A program made the translations under genes and the position numbers. A DNA stretch of 11,150 bases. Source: Albidovulum sp. Lineage in GTDB: Bacteria > Pseudomonadota > Alphaproteobacteria > Rhodobacterales > Rhodobacteraceae. This document shows, in pieces, positions 1 to 7,030 of the stretch. The notes beneath the pieces were generated by a model. The model ran no database searches. It had not been told where the DNA came from and saw only the letters and a program-made list of their open reading frames with translations. The stretch is from NCBI GenBank assembly GCA_030837785.1, contig JAUQYA010000107.1, positions 1-11,150 of the forward strand, given 5' to 3'. Positions within the stretch are counted from its first letter, which is position 1. Each line of letters opens with the position of its first letter.

Positions 1-64
1 TCTTGCCTGAAACCAGCGGCTCGATCCGCGCCCATTGCCCGTCGCTCAAAGTTCGTCTGCTCAA
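1..64 (-). CDS. IS5-family transposase, N-terminal fragment (cut by window edge)
   Basis: Only the first 21 codons are visible. They read (M)SRRTLSDGQWARIEPL and onward, the usual opening of IS5/IS427-group DDE transposases (typically S.R.LSD.QW..I.PL). The start is inferred as TTG at 64-62 because no ATG or GTG lies in frame upstream. A GGAGG sits six bases before it at the right Shine-Dalgarno distance. The catalytic DDE domain lies outside the window, so activity cannot be judged. Confidence 0.7.
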   Translation of the reverse strand, partial: MSRRTLSDGQWARIEPLVSGK

Positions 65-119
65 GATCGCCTCCGTTTTCGATCTTGAATCAGAACTCAG
101 CCAAACTGCGAATCCCTCA

Positions 120-137
120 AATGAAGACGCCGCCTAG
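120..137. repeat. IS5-type terminal repeat, left copy
   Basis: Read on the minus strand this is ctaggcggcgtcttcatt, identical over 18 nt to 11019-11036 on the plus strand. It marks the end of the left IS copy and includes a CTAG at the junction. Inside the element the two ends diverge at once, as expected for the left and right terminal inverted repeats of one IS type. Confidence 0.8.
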
Positions 138-483
138 GTCATAGGCCTGCTGTGGCGAGAAGTAGGATATTTTCCGCAACCTGCGGAGAGCGGGGCAGCG
201 CGGAAGAAATTCAGGTTCTCATGCGACCCTGTATACGGGTGCTTCGCCTGAAACCGCAACAATGCGTACCACGAACCCCGTATCATCTCAATGCCCGCCC
301 ATCTGGCGGCCAATCTCGGCGCGACTGGTCTCCTTGGCAGGCTACGTCGACCCGAACCTATCCTCGGACACTGCCAGCCATGACTTCAAGTTATGAGCCC
401 CAACATTTTTCGACCTCCCTTACCGCGTCCTTCCGTGCTGTAGTCCGCCCATTGCAAGAAGCCCCCAGCCTGCCGGAGCAAGG
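138..483. other. Leader region without a convincing gene
   Basis: These 346 nt separate the left IS from the first operon gene. Short open frames exist on both strands but have no recognisable protein features and run into the gene at 484 in other frames. The operon promoter should lie here or in the IS end, but I see no convincing -35/-10 pair. The only structured motif noted is a partial palindrome around GTATAC at 228-239. No regulator gene is present. Confidence 0.6.
228..239. promoter_or_regulatory. Possible operator, palindrome centred on GTATAC
   Basis: The sequence cctGTATACggg is symmetric except for one mismatched pair. It lies about 245 nt upstream of the first operon gene. GntR-type regulators often bind GTATAC-centred palindromes, so it could be an operator. 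A 6-bp palindrome is common by chance and no regulator gene is visible, so this is a weak call. Confidence 0.2.
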
Positions 484-2523
484 ATGCCTGCACCATTTCC
501 ATATCTCTCGGCTCCCTTGATGGTCCGGAGCTGCCTGATCCGGAACAGGATTCTCTCGACGGGGCACCAGACCTATCTGGCAGAGGGCAATTTTCCGGGC
601 GAGCGCATGATCGCATATCACGCCGCACGCGCAAAGGGTGGCGCAGGACTGATAATCACAGAGGCGGCTCGCTTTCACACATCCAGCCGTTCGGATGCCC
701 CTGATCTGACCATAATGGGTGACGAGGCGATCCCTGCCTACGCTCGCCTTGCGGCGGCAGTACACCGACATGGCTCCAAAATATTCGGCCAACTCTCTCA
801 TGCAGGAAGTGTGACCCGGCAAATGTCGGGGGGCATGCGGGGTGAGGTTTTTGCGCCGTCGCCCGTTCCTGACCATAGGTTTCAGGTCCTGCCCCGGGAG
901 ATGCCGACGGCGATGATGGAAGAACTAATCGATGCTGCTGGTGACGGCGCGAGGCGCTACACCGAGGCCGGCTATGACGGTGTCGAGCTCATGGCAAGCC
1001 ACGGGCTGCTGTTTGCCCAGTTCCTGAACCCCTACAAGAACCACCGCACCGACAAATACGGAGGCTCGGAGGAAAACCGTTTACGCCCCCTGCGTGAAGC
1101 ACTCACCAAGGTTCGGGAGGCGGTTGGAGAGAGCTTGCTTGTCGGGCTGAGAATATCCGCTGACGAAGATGACCCTTCCGGTCTCGACAAGGCAACCGTC
1201 CACGATGTCTGTCGGAGACTGAGCTCCGACGGCCTCGTCGACTACCTGAACATCACCTATGGCTCGATGGCTGGCCTCGGGTCATCGGTGCATGTGGCGC
1301 CGCCCATGGAAATGGGCATCGCCTATCTTGCCCGCGAGGTCGAGGCAATTCGCCGGATCGCCACGGTTCCGCTGTTTCACGCCGGGCGCATCAATCAGCC
1401 GCGAGAGGCAGAAAAGATGCTTCGTGATGGCATCGCCGACATGTGCGGCATGACGCGCGCGATGATCTCCGACCCTGACATGCCGAGGAAGGCACTCTCG
1501 GGCCTGACGGACAATATCCGCGCCTGCATTGGCTGCAATCAGGCCTGTATTGGGCACTATCACATCGGCCTGCCGATTTCGTGTATCCAGAACCCGCTCG
1601 CCGGGAGGGAACGCCTGCTTTCGGGGGAACTCCCCCGTTCGGGACATCCTCTGACCATCCTGATCGCAGGCGCCGGCCCTGCCGGAATGAAGGCTGCGCT
1701 TACCGTGAAGGCAGCGGGCGATATCCCGCTGATCCTTGAAGCCGCGTCTCAAGCTGGCGGTCAGGCCCTGCTGGCACAGCTCCTGCCCAGCCGCGCGGAG
1801 TTCGGCGGGCTGGTCACAAACCTCGCCTATGAATTGCGGGAAGCCGGCATCGCTACCGAGTTCAATCGGAAGGTCGACATCGATCTGATCCGAAAAATAT
1901 CTCCGGATGCAGTCATCATCGCTACCGGATCGCAACCTTTCGTGCCCCTGGTCGAGGGCAGGGAGGCGGGTGACGTCATCGAGGCCACCAGCTATCTGGC
2001 CGGCAAGGCAGAACCGGGCGCCAGCGTGGTGATCGCAGATTGGCGATGCGACTGGCAGGGTGTCGGCGTCGCTGTGCTCCTTGCCTCCCGCGGCCATCGC
2101 GTCAGGCTGGCCGTCAACGGGACTGCGCCAGCGACGAACCTGCAGCAATACGTGCGGGATTTCTGGGCCGGCCAGTTGCACAGATCTGGGATCGAGGTGA
2201 TCCCATATGCACGGCTTTTCGGAGTGGATGCGGACAATGCCTATTTCATCCACGAAGCGAGTCACGAGCCTATCATCCTTGAGGATGTCGATACGGTCAT
2301 AACCGTTTGCGGCCGCGTGCCGGATCAATCTCTGGATCAGGAGATTGCGGCGGATGGGATCCCGTTCATTTCCATCGGCGACAGCAAGGTGGCCCGGAGC
2401 GCAGAGGAGGCCATTTTCGAGGGCTATGTAGAGGTGCAGAACTTTCTTCGAAAATTGCACTCTGCAGATGGGATGGAGGTCGGCTCCGAAGGCGGAGCCA
2501 GGCGGGTGAGACTTCAGGGGTGA
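484..2523 (+). CDS. OYE-type FMN/4Fe-4S amine dehydrogenase or demethylase (DgcA/StcD-like)
   Basis: This 679-residue protein has the architecture of the 2,4-dienoyl-CoA reductase/trimethylamine dehydrogenase group. An N-terminal FMN TIM barrel spans about residues 5-340. A 4Fe-4S ligand set follows (C348, C351, C355, C367 in CIGCNQACIG...SC). Then come a Rossmann fold with GAGPAG at 396-401 and a C-terminal dinucleotide domain. Barrel landmarks include RNRILSTGHQ near residue 20, the active-site-region H173, and the RTDKYGGSEENR loop. The covalent-flavin cysteine of trimethylamine dehydrogenase is absent (Q29 at that place), so FMN should be non-covalent. Relatives include the dimethylglycine and N-methylproline demethylases DgcA and StcD, but the match is not close enough to assign a substrate. 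The ATG at 484 has a GGAG five bases upstream. It is first in the operon, 76 nt ahead of the binding-protein gene. A plain enoate reductase is the alternative. Confidence 0.85.
   Translation: MPAPFPYLSAPLMVRSCLIRNRILSTGHQTYLAEGNFPGERMIAYHAARAKGGAGLIITEAARFHTSSRSDAPDLTIMGDEAIPAYARLAAAVHRHGSKIFGQLSHAGSVTRQMSGGMRGEVFAPSPVPDHRFQVLPREMPTAMMEELIDAAGDGARRYTEAGYDGVELMASHGLLFAQFLNPYKNHRTDKYGGSEENRLRPLREALTKVREAVGESLLVGLRISADEDDPSGLDKATVHDVCRRLSSDGLVDYLNITYGSMAGLGSSVHVAPPMEMGIAYLAREVEAIRRIATVPLFHAGRINQPREAEKMLRDGIADMCGMTRAMISDPDMPRKALSGLTDNIRACIGCNQACIGHYHIGLPISCIQNPLAGRERLLSGELPRSGHPLTILIAGAGPAGMKAALTVKAAGDIPLILEAASQAGGQALLAQLLPSRAEFGGLVTNLAYELREAGIATEFNRKVDIDLIRKISPDAVIIATGSQPFVPLVEGREAGDVIEATSYLAGKAEPGASVVIADWRCDWQGVGVAVLLASRGHRVRLAVNGTAPATNLQQYVRDFWAGQLHRSGIEVIPYARLFGVDADNAYFIHEASHEPIILEDVDTVITVCGRVPDQSLDQEIAADGIPFISIGDSKVARSAEEAIFEGYVEVQNFLRKLHSADGMEVGSEGGARRVRLQG
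2482..2499 (+). other. Short hairpin near the 3' end of the first dehydrogenase gene
   Basis: A perfect 7-bp stem (GGCTCCG with CGGAGCC) closes a 4-nt AAGG loop within the last codons of the gene. No U-run follows, so it is not an intrinsic terminator. It could protect the upstream transcript or simply reflect GC-rich coding sequence. Confidence 0.3.
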
Positions 2524-2599
2524 TGAATGCGTCCGGAAAGGCGCGCGCAGGTAGGGAAATGCAAGTGGTGACCGGCTCAAGCAACACTGGGAGGTAAAA

Positions 2600-3724
2600 A
2601 TGGATATCTTGGACCAACTCGGCTCTTTGTCGGAAGGAAAACTCACTCGGCGGCAGTTCGCGCGATCTCTGGCGGCCGTCGGACTTGGCGTTGTCGCCCT
2701 TCCGACCTTGGCAAAGCGGACGATGGCCGCATCGGCAGATCAGGCGACCTATTTCACATGGGGCGGCTTCGATATTCCCGAGTTCTTCAAGCCCTACGTG
2801 GCAAAGTACGGCGATCTGCCGAATTTCGCCACCTATGGCGGCTCGGAGGAGGGGCTCACCAAGATCCGGGGCGGGTTTGTCGTGGACGTCGCACACCCGT
2901 GCAACTCGAGCATGCCCCGCTGGGCTGAGTCCGGATTCTTCCAGCCGATCGACACCTCTCGTCTGTCGAACTGGCCGGACATCATCCCGGAACTCGTTGA
3001 TCTGGAAGGAAACGCCGCCGAAGCCGGCAATGTCTGGATGGCCCCCTTCGAATGGGGGCAAACCTCCATCACCTATCGAACCGACCTCTTCGAGCTGCAG
3101 GGAGAGGAAAGCTGGGATATGCTCTGGGATGATCGGTACTCCGGCCGTCTCGGCAGCCTCGCCTCCGCCGGCGATGCCTGGTGGTGTGCCGCAATCAAGG
3201 CCGGCGTGCCGTTCGGGGAGCTTCATACCCCGGAAGCGATCGCCAAAGTGGCCGAAGTTCTCCGTGCTCAACGCCCGCTCATCCGGACCTATACCGACGA
3301 CACTTCGTCATTGGAGCAGGCACTTGCTGCCGGCGAACTGGTTGCGGCGATGACCTGGAGCAGTTCCGCCACGGCACTGAAGAGCCAGGGAGTTCCGATC
3401 AGATTCGCGCAGACGAAAGAGGGTGGCCTTGGTTACGTTTGCGGTGTGATGATCCATAAGGACGCGCCACATCTGGACCGTGCCTATGATATTGTCGACT
3501 CCCTTCTAGGTGTAGATGCCGGCCAATTCGTCATTAGCGAGTATGGATATGGACACTCCAACGCCAAGTCTTTTGCGGCGTTCGATACGGCTGAGCTTGC
3601 CGACAAAGGGCTGAGCAACAATCCCGCGGATATTCTGCAAGCGGCTCATTTCCAGATCCCGAAATCTCAGGGGTTCGAGACCGAGGTGAATGAGCTTTTC
3701 GAGCAGATCAAAGCAGGCTTCTGA
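2600..3724 (+). CDS. ABC transporter periplasmic binding protein, PotD-like, Tat-exported
   Basis: This 374-residue family-1 solute-binding protein captures the substrate in the periplasm for the permeases encoded next. The N-terminus carries a twin-arginine signal (LTRRQFA at residues 15-21), then a hydrophobic run to about 37 and likely cleavage near residues 44-46. The mature part has polyamine-type features: YFTWGGFDIPEFF, an EEGLTKIRGGF segment, VDVAHPC, and FQPIDTSRLSNW. Related proteins bind putrescine, spermidine and other cationic amines, but I cannot place the ligand residues well enough to name a substrate. Start choice is firm: GGGAGGT at 2589-2595 lies four bases before the ATG. 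The length is normal for the family. A strong hairpin follows in the gap before the permease gene. Confidence 0.9.
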   Translation: MDILDQLGSLSEGKLTRRQFARSLAAVGLGVVALPTLAKRTMAASADQATYFTWGGFDIPEFFKPYVAKYGDLPNFATYGGSEEGLTKIRGGFVVDVAHPCNSSMPRWAESGFFQPIDTSRLSNWPDIIPELVDLEGNAAEAGNVWMAPFEWGQTSITYRTDLFELQGEESWDMLWDDRYSGRLGSLASAGDAWWCAAIKAGVPFGELHTPEAIAKVAEVLRAQRPLIRTYTDDTSSLEQALAAGELVAAMTWSSSATALKSQGVPIRFAQTKEGGLGYVCGVMIHKDAPHLDRAYDIVDSLLGVDAGQFVISEYGYGHSNAKSFAAFDTAELADKGLSNNPADILQAAHFQIPKSQGFETEVNELFEQIKAGF

Positions 3725-3733
3725 GGATCGGCT

Positions 3734-3769
3734 GGTTGCATCGGCGCTGCCACAGTCGCCGATGCAACC
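3734..3769 (+). promoter_or_regulatory. Intercistronic hairpin between binding-protein and permease genes
   Basis: Arms 3734-3746 (GGTTGCATCGGCG) and 3757-3769 pair perfectly over 13 bp around a 10-nt loop. The loop contains CTG...CAG, which could extend the stem past one bulged T. There is no U-run, so it is not a classic terminator. In ABC importer operons such structures between binding-protein and permease genes often stabilise the upstream message or limit read-through, giving excess binding protein. That role is inferred here. Confidence 0.7.
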
Positions 3770-3809
3770 ACCGTGGAGCCTGTGAACGATCAAGGGATTA
3801 GAGGACGGG

Positions 3810-4730
3810 ATGAGAGACGTACCACCCATGGAAAATCGGGCGGCCAAACCGCGACGATCACTTCTGAACCTGGCTACCGGATCGGAGATCAGTCGGGGCT
3901 ATGCGCTGCTGTTCCCCACGCTGGCTTTCATGCTGGTGCTGATCGCTCTACCCTTCGCCATCCTGCTTCTCATGAGTTTCTGGACCGCGCAAGGCTTCGA
4001 ATTTGACACCACGCTGTCTCTGAAAAACTATCAGAAAATCGTCAAGGAACCGATAGTTGGCGTGTTGATGCTGCGCTCACTGTCGATCTCGGCGACAGTG
4101 ACACTGGTCACCGTGCTGCTATGCTACCCCATCGCCTATTACGTCGCCTTCCACGTCCATCGCCGCAAGGCGCTCTGGATTCTGTTGCTCACCCTGCCCT
4201 TCCTGACCAGCTATCTCCTCAGGGTTTTCGCTTGGAAGATCATTCTTGGCTATGAGGGGCTAATCAACTCGACCCTAATGGGATTTGGGCTGATAGACGC
4301 GCCGATCGAAGCACTCTTGTACAGCAAGACTGCGGTGATCGTGACGTTGGCCCATGCTTGGGCGGCCTTCGCAATTCTGCCGATCTACGTTTCCTTGGAG
4401 AAAATCGACCGCTCGCTGCTGGAGACGGCCACCGATCTTGGTGACAACTCCTTGCGACGGTTCGTCCGGATCGTGTTACCCCTCTCACTGCCAGGTGTCA
4501 TATCCGCCGCATTGCTGATCTTCATTCCGACCACCGGAGATTATATAACACCCACCCTACTGGGCGGTCCTGATGGGATGATGATCGGTAATTACATCCA
4601 AAAGTTGTTCGGACCCATCAACAACTGGCCAATGGGTGCTGCCGTGTCCGTTGTTCTAATGGTGTCGATTACACTGGCGAGCATCGCATTTGTCGGCGTC
4701 ACCATGTTCGTCAGAAAGAGGATCACCTGA
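3810..4730 (+). CDS. ABC transporter permease, PotB-like
   Basis: This 306-residue inner-membrane permease is the first of two that form the translocation channel. Several hydrophobic helices are clear: one at about residues 30-55 (YALLFPTLAFMLVLIALPF), others through the middle, and one at the C-terminus. The EAA loop that docks the ATPase lies near residues 204-226 (LLETATDLGDNSLRRF then IVLPLSLPGV). Just after it comes the GDYITPTLLGG segment typical of PotB-type proteins. The start at 3810 is preferred because AGAGGA lies just upstream. An ATG at 3828 lacks a ribosome site. Seven bases separate its stop from the next start, so the two permeases are co-translated. Confidence 0.9.
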   Translation: MRDVPPMENRAAKPRRSLLNLATGSEISRGYALLFPTLAFMLVLIALPFAILLLMSFWTAQGFEFDTTLSLKNYQKIVKEPIVGVLMLRSLSISATVTLVTVLLCYPIAYYVAFHVHRRKALWILLLTLPFLTSYLLRVFAWKIILGYEGLINSTLMGFGLIDAPIEALLYSKTAVIVTLAHAWAAFAILPIYVSLEKIDRSLLETATDLGDNSLRRFVRIVLPLSLPGVISAALLIFIPTTGDYITPTLLGGPDGMMIGNYIQKLFGPINNWPMGAAVSVVLMVSITLASIAFVGVTMFVRKRIT

Positions 4731-4737
4731 GGCAGCC

Positions 4738-5538
4738 ATGCAGAAGCCAAGCCGCAAGTTTTCGCTCTACGTGATGGTGTTCGTGATCTGCCTCTACGGT
4801 CCGATAGCGCTCCTTCCGATCCTCAGCTTCAATGAGGGGATTTATGCAAAGTTTCCTCTGCGGGGCCTCACGCTGAGATGGTATGAGGAGATTACGCAAC
4901 GCGATGCGGCATGGCAGGCACTCTACAACAGTCTCAAAGTGGCAACCACGGTTTGTGTGATCTCCACCCTGATGGGATTACTTGCCGCAAAGGCGATCGT
5001 TCGCGAAAGGCTTCCCGGTCGCGGCTACATCCTCACCTTCGTCATGCTGCCGCTGGTCGTTCCTATGATTATCTTCGGCGTCTCACTCCTGGTTCTGCTC
5101 AGCAGCATGGGGATTGGCCTTTCACTATTCACTGTGGCACTTGGCCATATGATCGTCTGCATCCCTTTCGCAATTGCCACTTTAGTTCCGAGATTTGAGG
5201 GATTGGACAAGTCTCTGGAGGAGGCTTCGGCCGATCTTGGCGAAGGCCTGTTCTGGACCTTTCTTCGCGTCACAATACCTGTTGTCTTTCCCGGCATTCT
5301 GGCGAGCTTGGTCCTGACGTTTACGGTCTCCTTCGATGAATTCGTCATGTCGTTCTTTCTCAGCGGCACACAGACAACATTACCCATGTTCATCTGGGGA
5401 CAACTGCGCTTCCCGCAAGCATTCCCCTCCACTCTTGCGCTATCAACTCTAATCCTGTTCATCTCGATCTTCCTTGTCTTGGTGAGCTTCCGCCTCAACA
5501 GAGGCTATGCATTCGGAAACAGGGAAGATATCAAATGA
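4738..5538 (+). CDS. ABC transporter permease, PotC-like
   Basis: This 266-residue inner-membrane permease partners with the upstream PotB-like protein. It has an N-terminal helix (VMVFVICLYGPIALLPIL) and the LRWYEEI segment common in PotC proteins. The EAA docking loop is near residues 160-182 (LEEASADLGEG then VTIPVVFPGI), followed by SFDEFVMSFFLSG. The frame is open upstream to 4690, inside the previous gene. The ATG at 4738 is chosen because GAGG sits just before it and the protein then begins with the short basic stretch usual for the family. Its TGA overlaps the ATPase start (ATGA), indicating translational coupling. Confidence 0.9.
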   Translation: MQKPSRKFSLYVMVFVICLYGPIALLPILSFNEGIYAKFPLRGLTLRWYEEITQRDAAWQALYNSLKVATTVCVISTLMGLLAAKAIVRERLPGRGYILTFVMLPLVVPMIIFGVSLLVLLSSMGIGLSLFTVALGHMIVCIPFAIATLVPRFEGLDKSLEEASADLGEGLFWTFLRVTIPVVFPGILASLVLTFTVSFDEFVMSFFLSGTQTTLPMFIWGQLRFPQAFPSTLALSTLILFISIFLVLVSFRLNRGYAFGNREDIK

Positions 5539-6632
5539 CGCCTCAGCCCTACATCTCGATCCGTGATGTTGAGAAGCTCTACGGCCCCTATCGGGCCGTG
5601 GAGAAAGTGTCCTTCGACATACCGAAGGGTGAGTTCTTTTCGCTGCTCGGTCCTTCCGGTTGTGGAAAGACAACACTTCTGAGAATGATTGCAGGCTTCG
5701 AAGGTCTGTCAGGGGGAGAGATTTTTCTGGACGGTCAACCGACGTCCGGTATCCCACCCCATCTGAGGCCAGTGAACATGGTTTTTCAGAATTACGCGAT
5801 TTTCCCGCATTTGAATGTCAGGAACAACATCGCCTATGGCCTGCGTAAGTTGAGGCTTCCGAAAGCGCGCCGGCACGAGATGGTTGACGAGATGCTGGAT
5901 CTGATCAAATTGCCTGGCTATGGCGACCGGCGATCAGGGCAGTTGTCCGGCGGACAGCGCCAAAGGATTGCGCTGGCGCGGGCTTTGATCCTGCGACCCA
6001 AGGTGCTGCTTCTGGATGAGCCTCTGGGCGCGCTTGACAAACAGTTGCGGGAGGAAATGCAGGTCGAATTGCGCGAATTGCAAAGGTCGATCGGCATCAC
6101 CTTCATCTTCGTGACCCACGACCAGGACGAGGCCTTGGCCATGTCAGACCGCATCGCGGTGATGCATGGCGGGCGCGTCTTGCAGATCGACACCCCGAAC
6201 CAGCTCTATGAACGTCCACGGAGCCGCAAAGTGGCCTCATTCATCGGAACGATGAATTTTTTCAGGGGCACAATAAGGTCGGTCAAGGGCTCTCATGCGC
6301 TGGAGGTGGAAGGGCTTGGAACGGTGACGAGCGTTTCTACCGCAAATACTTTCTCTGCAGGGGAAGAAGTGCTCCTTGCGATCAGACCTGAGCGCTTTAG
6401 GCTGGTAGCGAACCTCGACGTCACGCAGAGGCCGCGGGTCGTCGCCAAGCTGCAGGACCTCACCTATCTTGGCGAGCGCAGTCTTCTCAGGCTCTCGACT
6501 GGAGAGGGAGGATCACTGATTTCTGTGAGCGTTCAGAGCCGGAACTTGCCGCATGACCTCGCCAAAGGGCAGCAACTGGGCTTGGACTGGGATGATGAGC
6601 ACGCAATTTTTCTTGACCCGGATCAAGAATGA
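5535..6632 (+). CDS. ABC transporter ATP-binding protein, PotA-like
   Basis: This 365-residue cytoplasmic ATPase powers the importer. All nucleotide-binding motifs are intact: Walker A GPSGCGKTT (residues 39-47), the Q-loop in FQNYAIFPHLNV, signature LSGGQRQ (137-143), Walker B VLLLDEP (157-163) and the H-loop histidine H195 in VTHDQDEA. After about residue 240 comes a TOBE-type regulatory domain containing AIRPERFRL. The length and domain order match PotA/FbpC-type subunits of the polyamine/opine/phosphonate importers. The start overlaps the upstream permease stop by four bases, and its own stop overlaps the next small gene the same way. The substrate is not determined by this subunit. Confidence 0.93.
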   Translation: MTPQPYISIRDVEKLYGPYRAVEKVSFDIPKGEFFSLLGPSGCGKTTLLRMIAGFEGLSGGEIFLDGQPTSGIPPHLRPVNMVFQNYAIFPHLNVRNNIAYGLRKLRLPKARRHEMVDEMLDLIKLPGYGDRRSGQLSGGQRQRIALARALILRPKVLLLDEPLGALDKQLREEMQVELRELQRSIGITFIFVTHDQDEALAMSDRIAVMHGGRVLQIDTPNQLYERPRSRKVASFIGTMNFFRGTIRSVKGSHALEVEGLGTVTSVSTANTFSAGEEVLLAIRPERFRLVANLDVTQRPRVVAKLQDLTYLGERSLLRLSTGEGGSLISVSVQSRNLPHDLAKGQQLGLDWDDEHAIFLDPDQE

Positions 6633-6943
6633 TGAGCTTGGCCGCACCCCTCCCCGCGCCCCGAAAAAGGCTGCTTTCCGCAGTTGCCGTTTCTCTGTTC
6701 ATTCTCGTACTGGCTGTCCTGTTGAGGAGTGAGGCCTGGACAGAGCAAAGCGCACAAGCGACGAATACTGACGTTCAAAAGCCAGCAGAATGCGGCTCCT
6801 GTGCGGCGCGTCATGCTGCCTTGCTTGGAAAACACAGCGACGGTCCCGAGCGGGCGAAGGTGAACAGGCTCGGAGTTCCTTGCTCCCTCCCCAACCGCTT
6901 CAAACCAAGGGAGAACAATAGATCAAGATGGTGTTCCCGCTGA
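6629..6943 (+). CDS. Small membrane-anchored CxxC protein, unknown function
   Basis: I do not recognise this 104-residue protein. It opens with a short basic stretch (PRKR, residues 11-14) and one hydrophobic helix (about 15-32), suggesting a membrane anchor with the rest outside the cytoplasm. A linker leads to ECGSCAARHAALLGKH, with a CxxC pair at C55 and C58. It is not a haem c site because the second cysteine is not followed by histidine. The start overlaps the ATPase stop by ATGA, so it is probably translated by coupling. A second ATG follows at once. The last 30 or so residues are rich in R, C and N and look unlike native sequence, so the original end may lie nearer residue 75. A metal-binding or redox accessory role for the dehydrogenases is speculative. 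Confidence 0.55.
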   Translation: MMSLAAPLPAPRKRLLSAVAVSLFILVLAVLLRSEAWTEQSAQATNTDVQKPAECGSCAARHAALLGKHSDGPERAKVNRLGVPCSLPNRFKPRENNRSRWCSR

Positions 6944-7030
6944 TGTTAGCCTCTGATCGTCATCTTCGCCGTATTGATGGCGAAACGTATCGCCCTTTGG
7001 TCTCTGTTTGACACGTGGAAGGCACGATGA
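6928..7030 (+). pseudogene. Possible tiny membrane peptide gene, interrupted by a one-base shift
   Basis: An ATG at 6928 opens a frame beginning MVFPLMLAS. In a different frame, 6950-7030 reads PLIVIFAVLMAKRIALW, then SLFDTWKAR and a stop. Removing one T around 6952-6954 joins them into a 33-residue peptide: a single hydrophobic helix, a KR pair and an amphipathic basic tail, which is a coherent small membrane protein. Its TGA (7028-7030) overlaps the ATG of the next gene as ATGA, the coupling style used elsewhere in this operon. AGGGAG lies upstream, but 14 bases from the ATG. Either the gene is frameshifted, the sequence has an error, or the resemblance is chance. Confidence 0.4.

Larger units (their letters stand above)
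1..137 (-). mobile_element. IS5-family (IS427-like) element, 5' end only
   Basis: This is the upstream end of an insertion sequence that continues beyond the left edge. It holds the start of a minus-strand transposase and an 18-nt terminal sequence at 120-137, which recurs inverted at 11019-11036. The outermost bases form CTAG, and IS427-group elements commonly insert at CTAG or TA sites, which fits an IS boundary near 134-137. About 135 nt of the element are visible, so its family rests on the transposase N-terminus and the end sequence. Confidence 0.75.

Noticed and set aside
152..520. Open frame of 122 codons in the leader, plus strand
   Set aside because: No recognisable motif, R/S/P-rich composition, no good ribosome site, and it overlaps the start of the dehydrogenase gene in another frame.
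1282..2646. Long minus-strand open frame (454 codons) opposite the first dehydrogenase
   Set aside because: It mirrors a clear flavoprotein gene, has no domain features, and such antisense frames are common in GC-rich coding DNA.
3734..3769. Hairpin as an intrinsic terminator
   Set aside because: No run of T follows, and the permease genes continue on the same strand without another promoter that I can see.
6791..6814. CGSCAARH in the small protein as a haem c site
   Set aside because: A c-type haem site needs CxxCH. Here the residue after the second cysteine is alanine.
7015..7017. GTG start four codons upstream of the second dehydrogenase ATG
   Set aside because: The ATG at 7027 has a better-placed GGAAGG and gives residue numbering that matches trimethylamine dehydrogenase.
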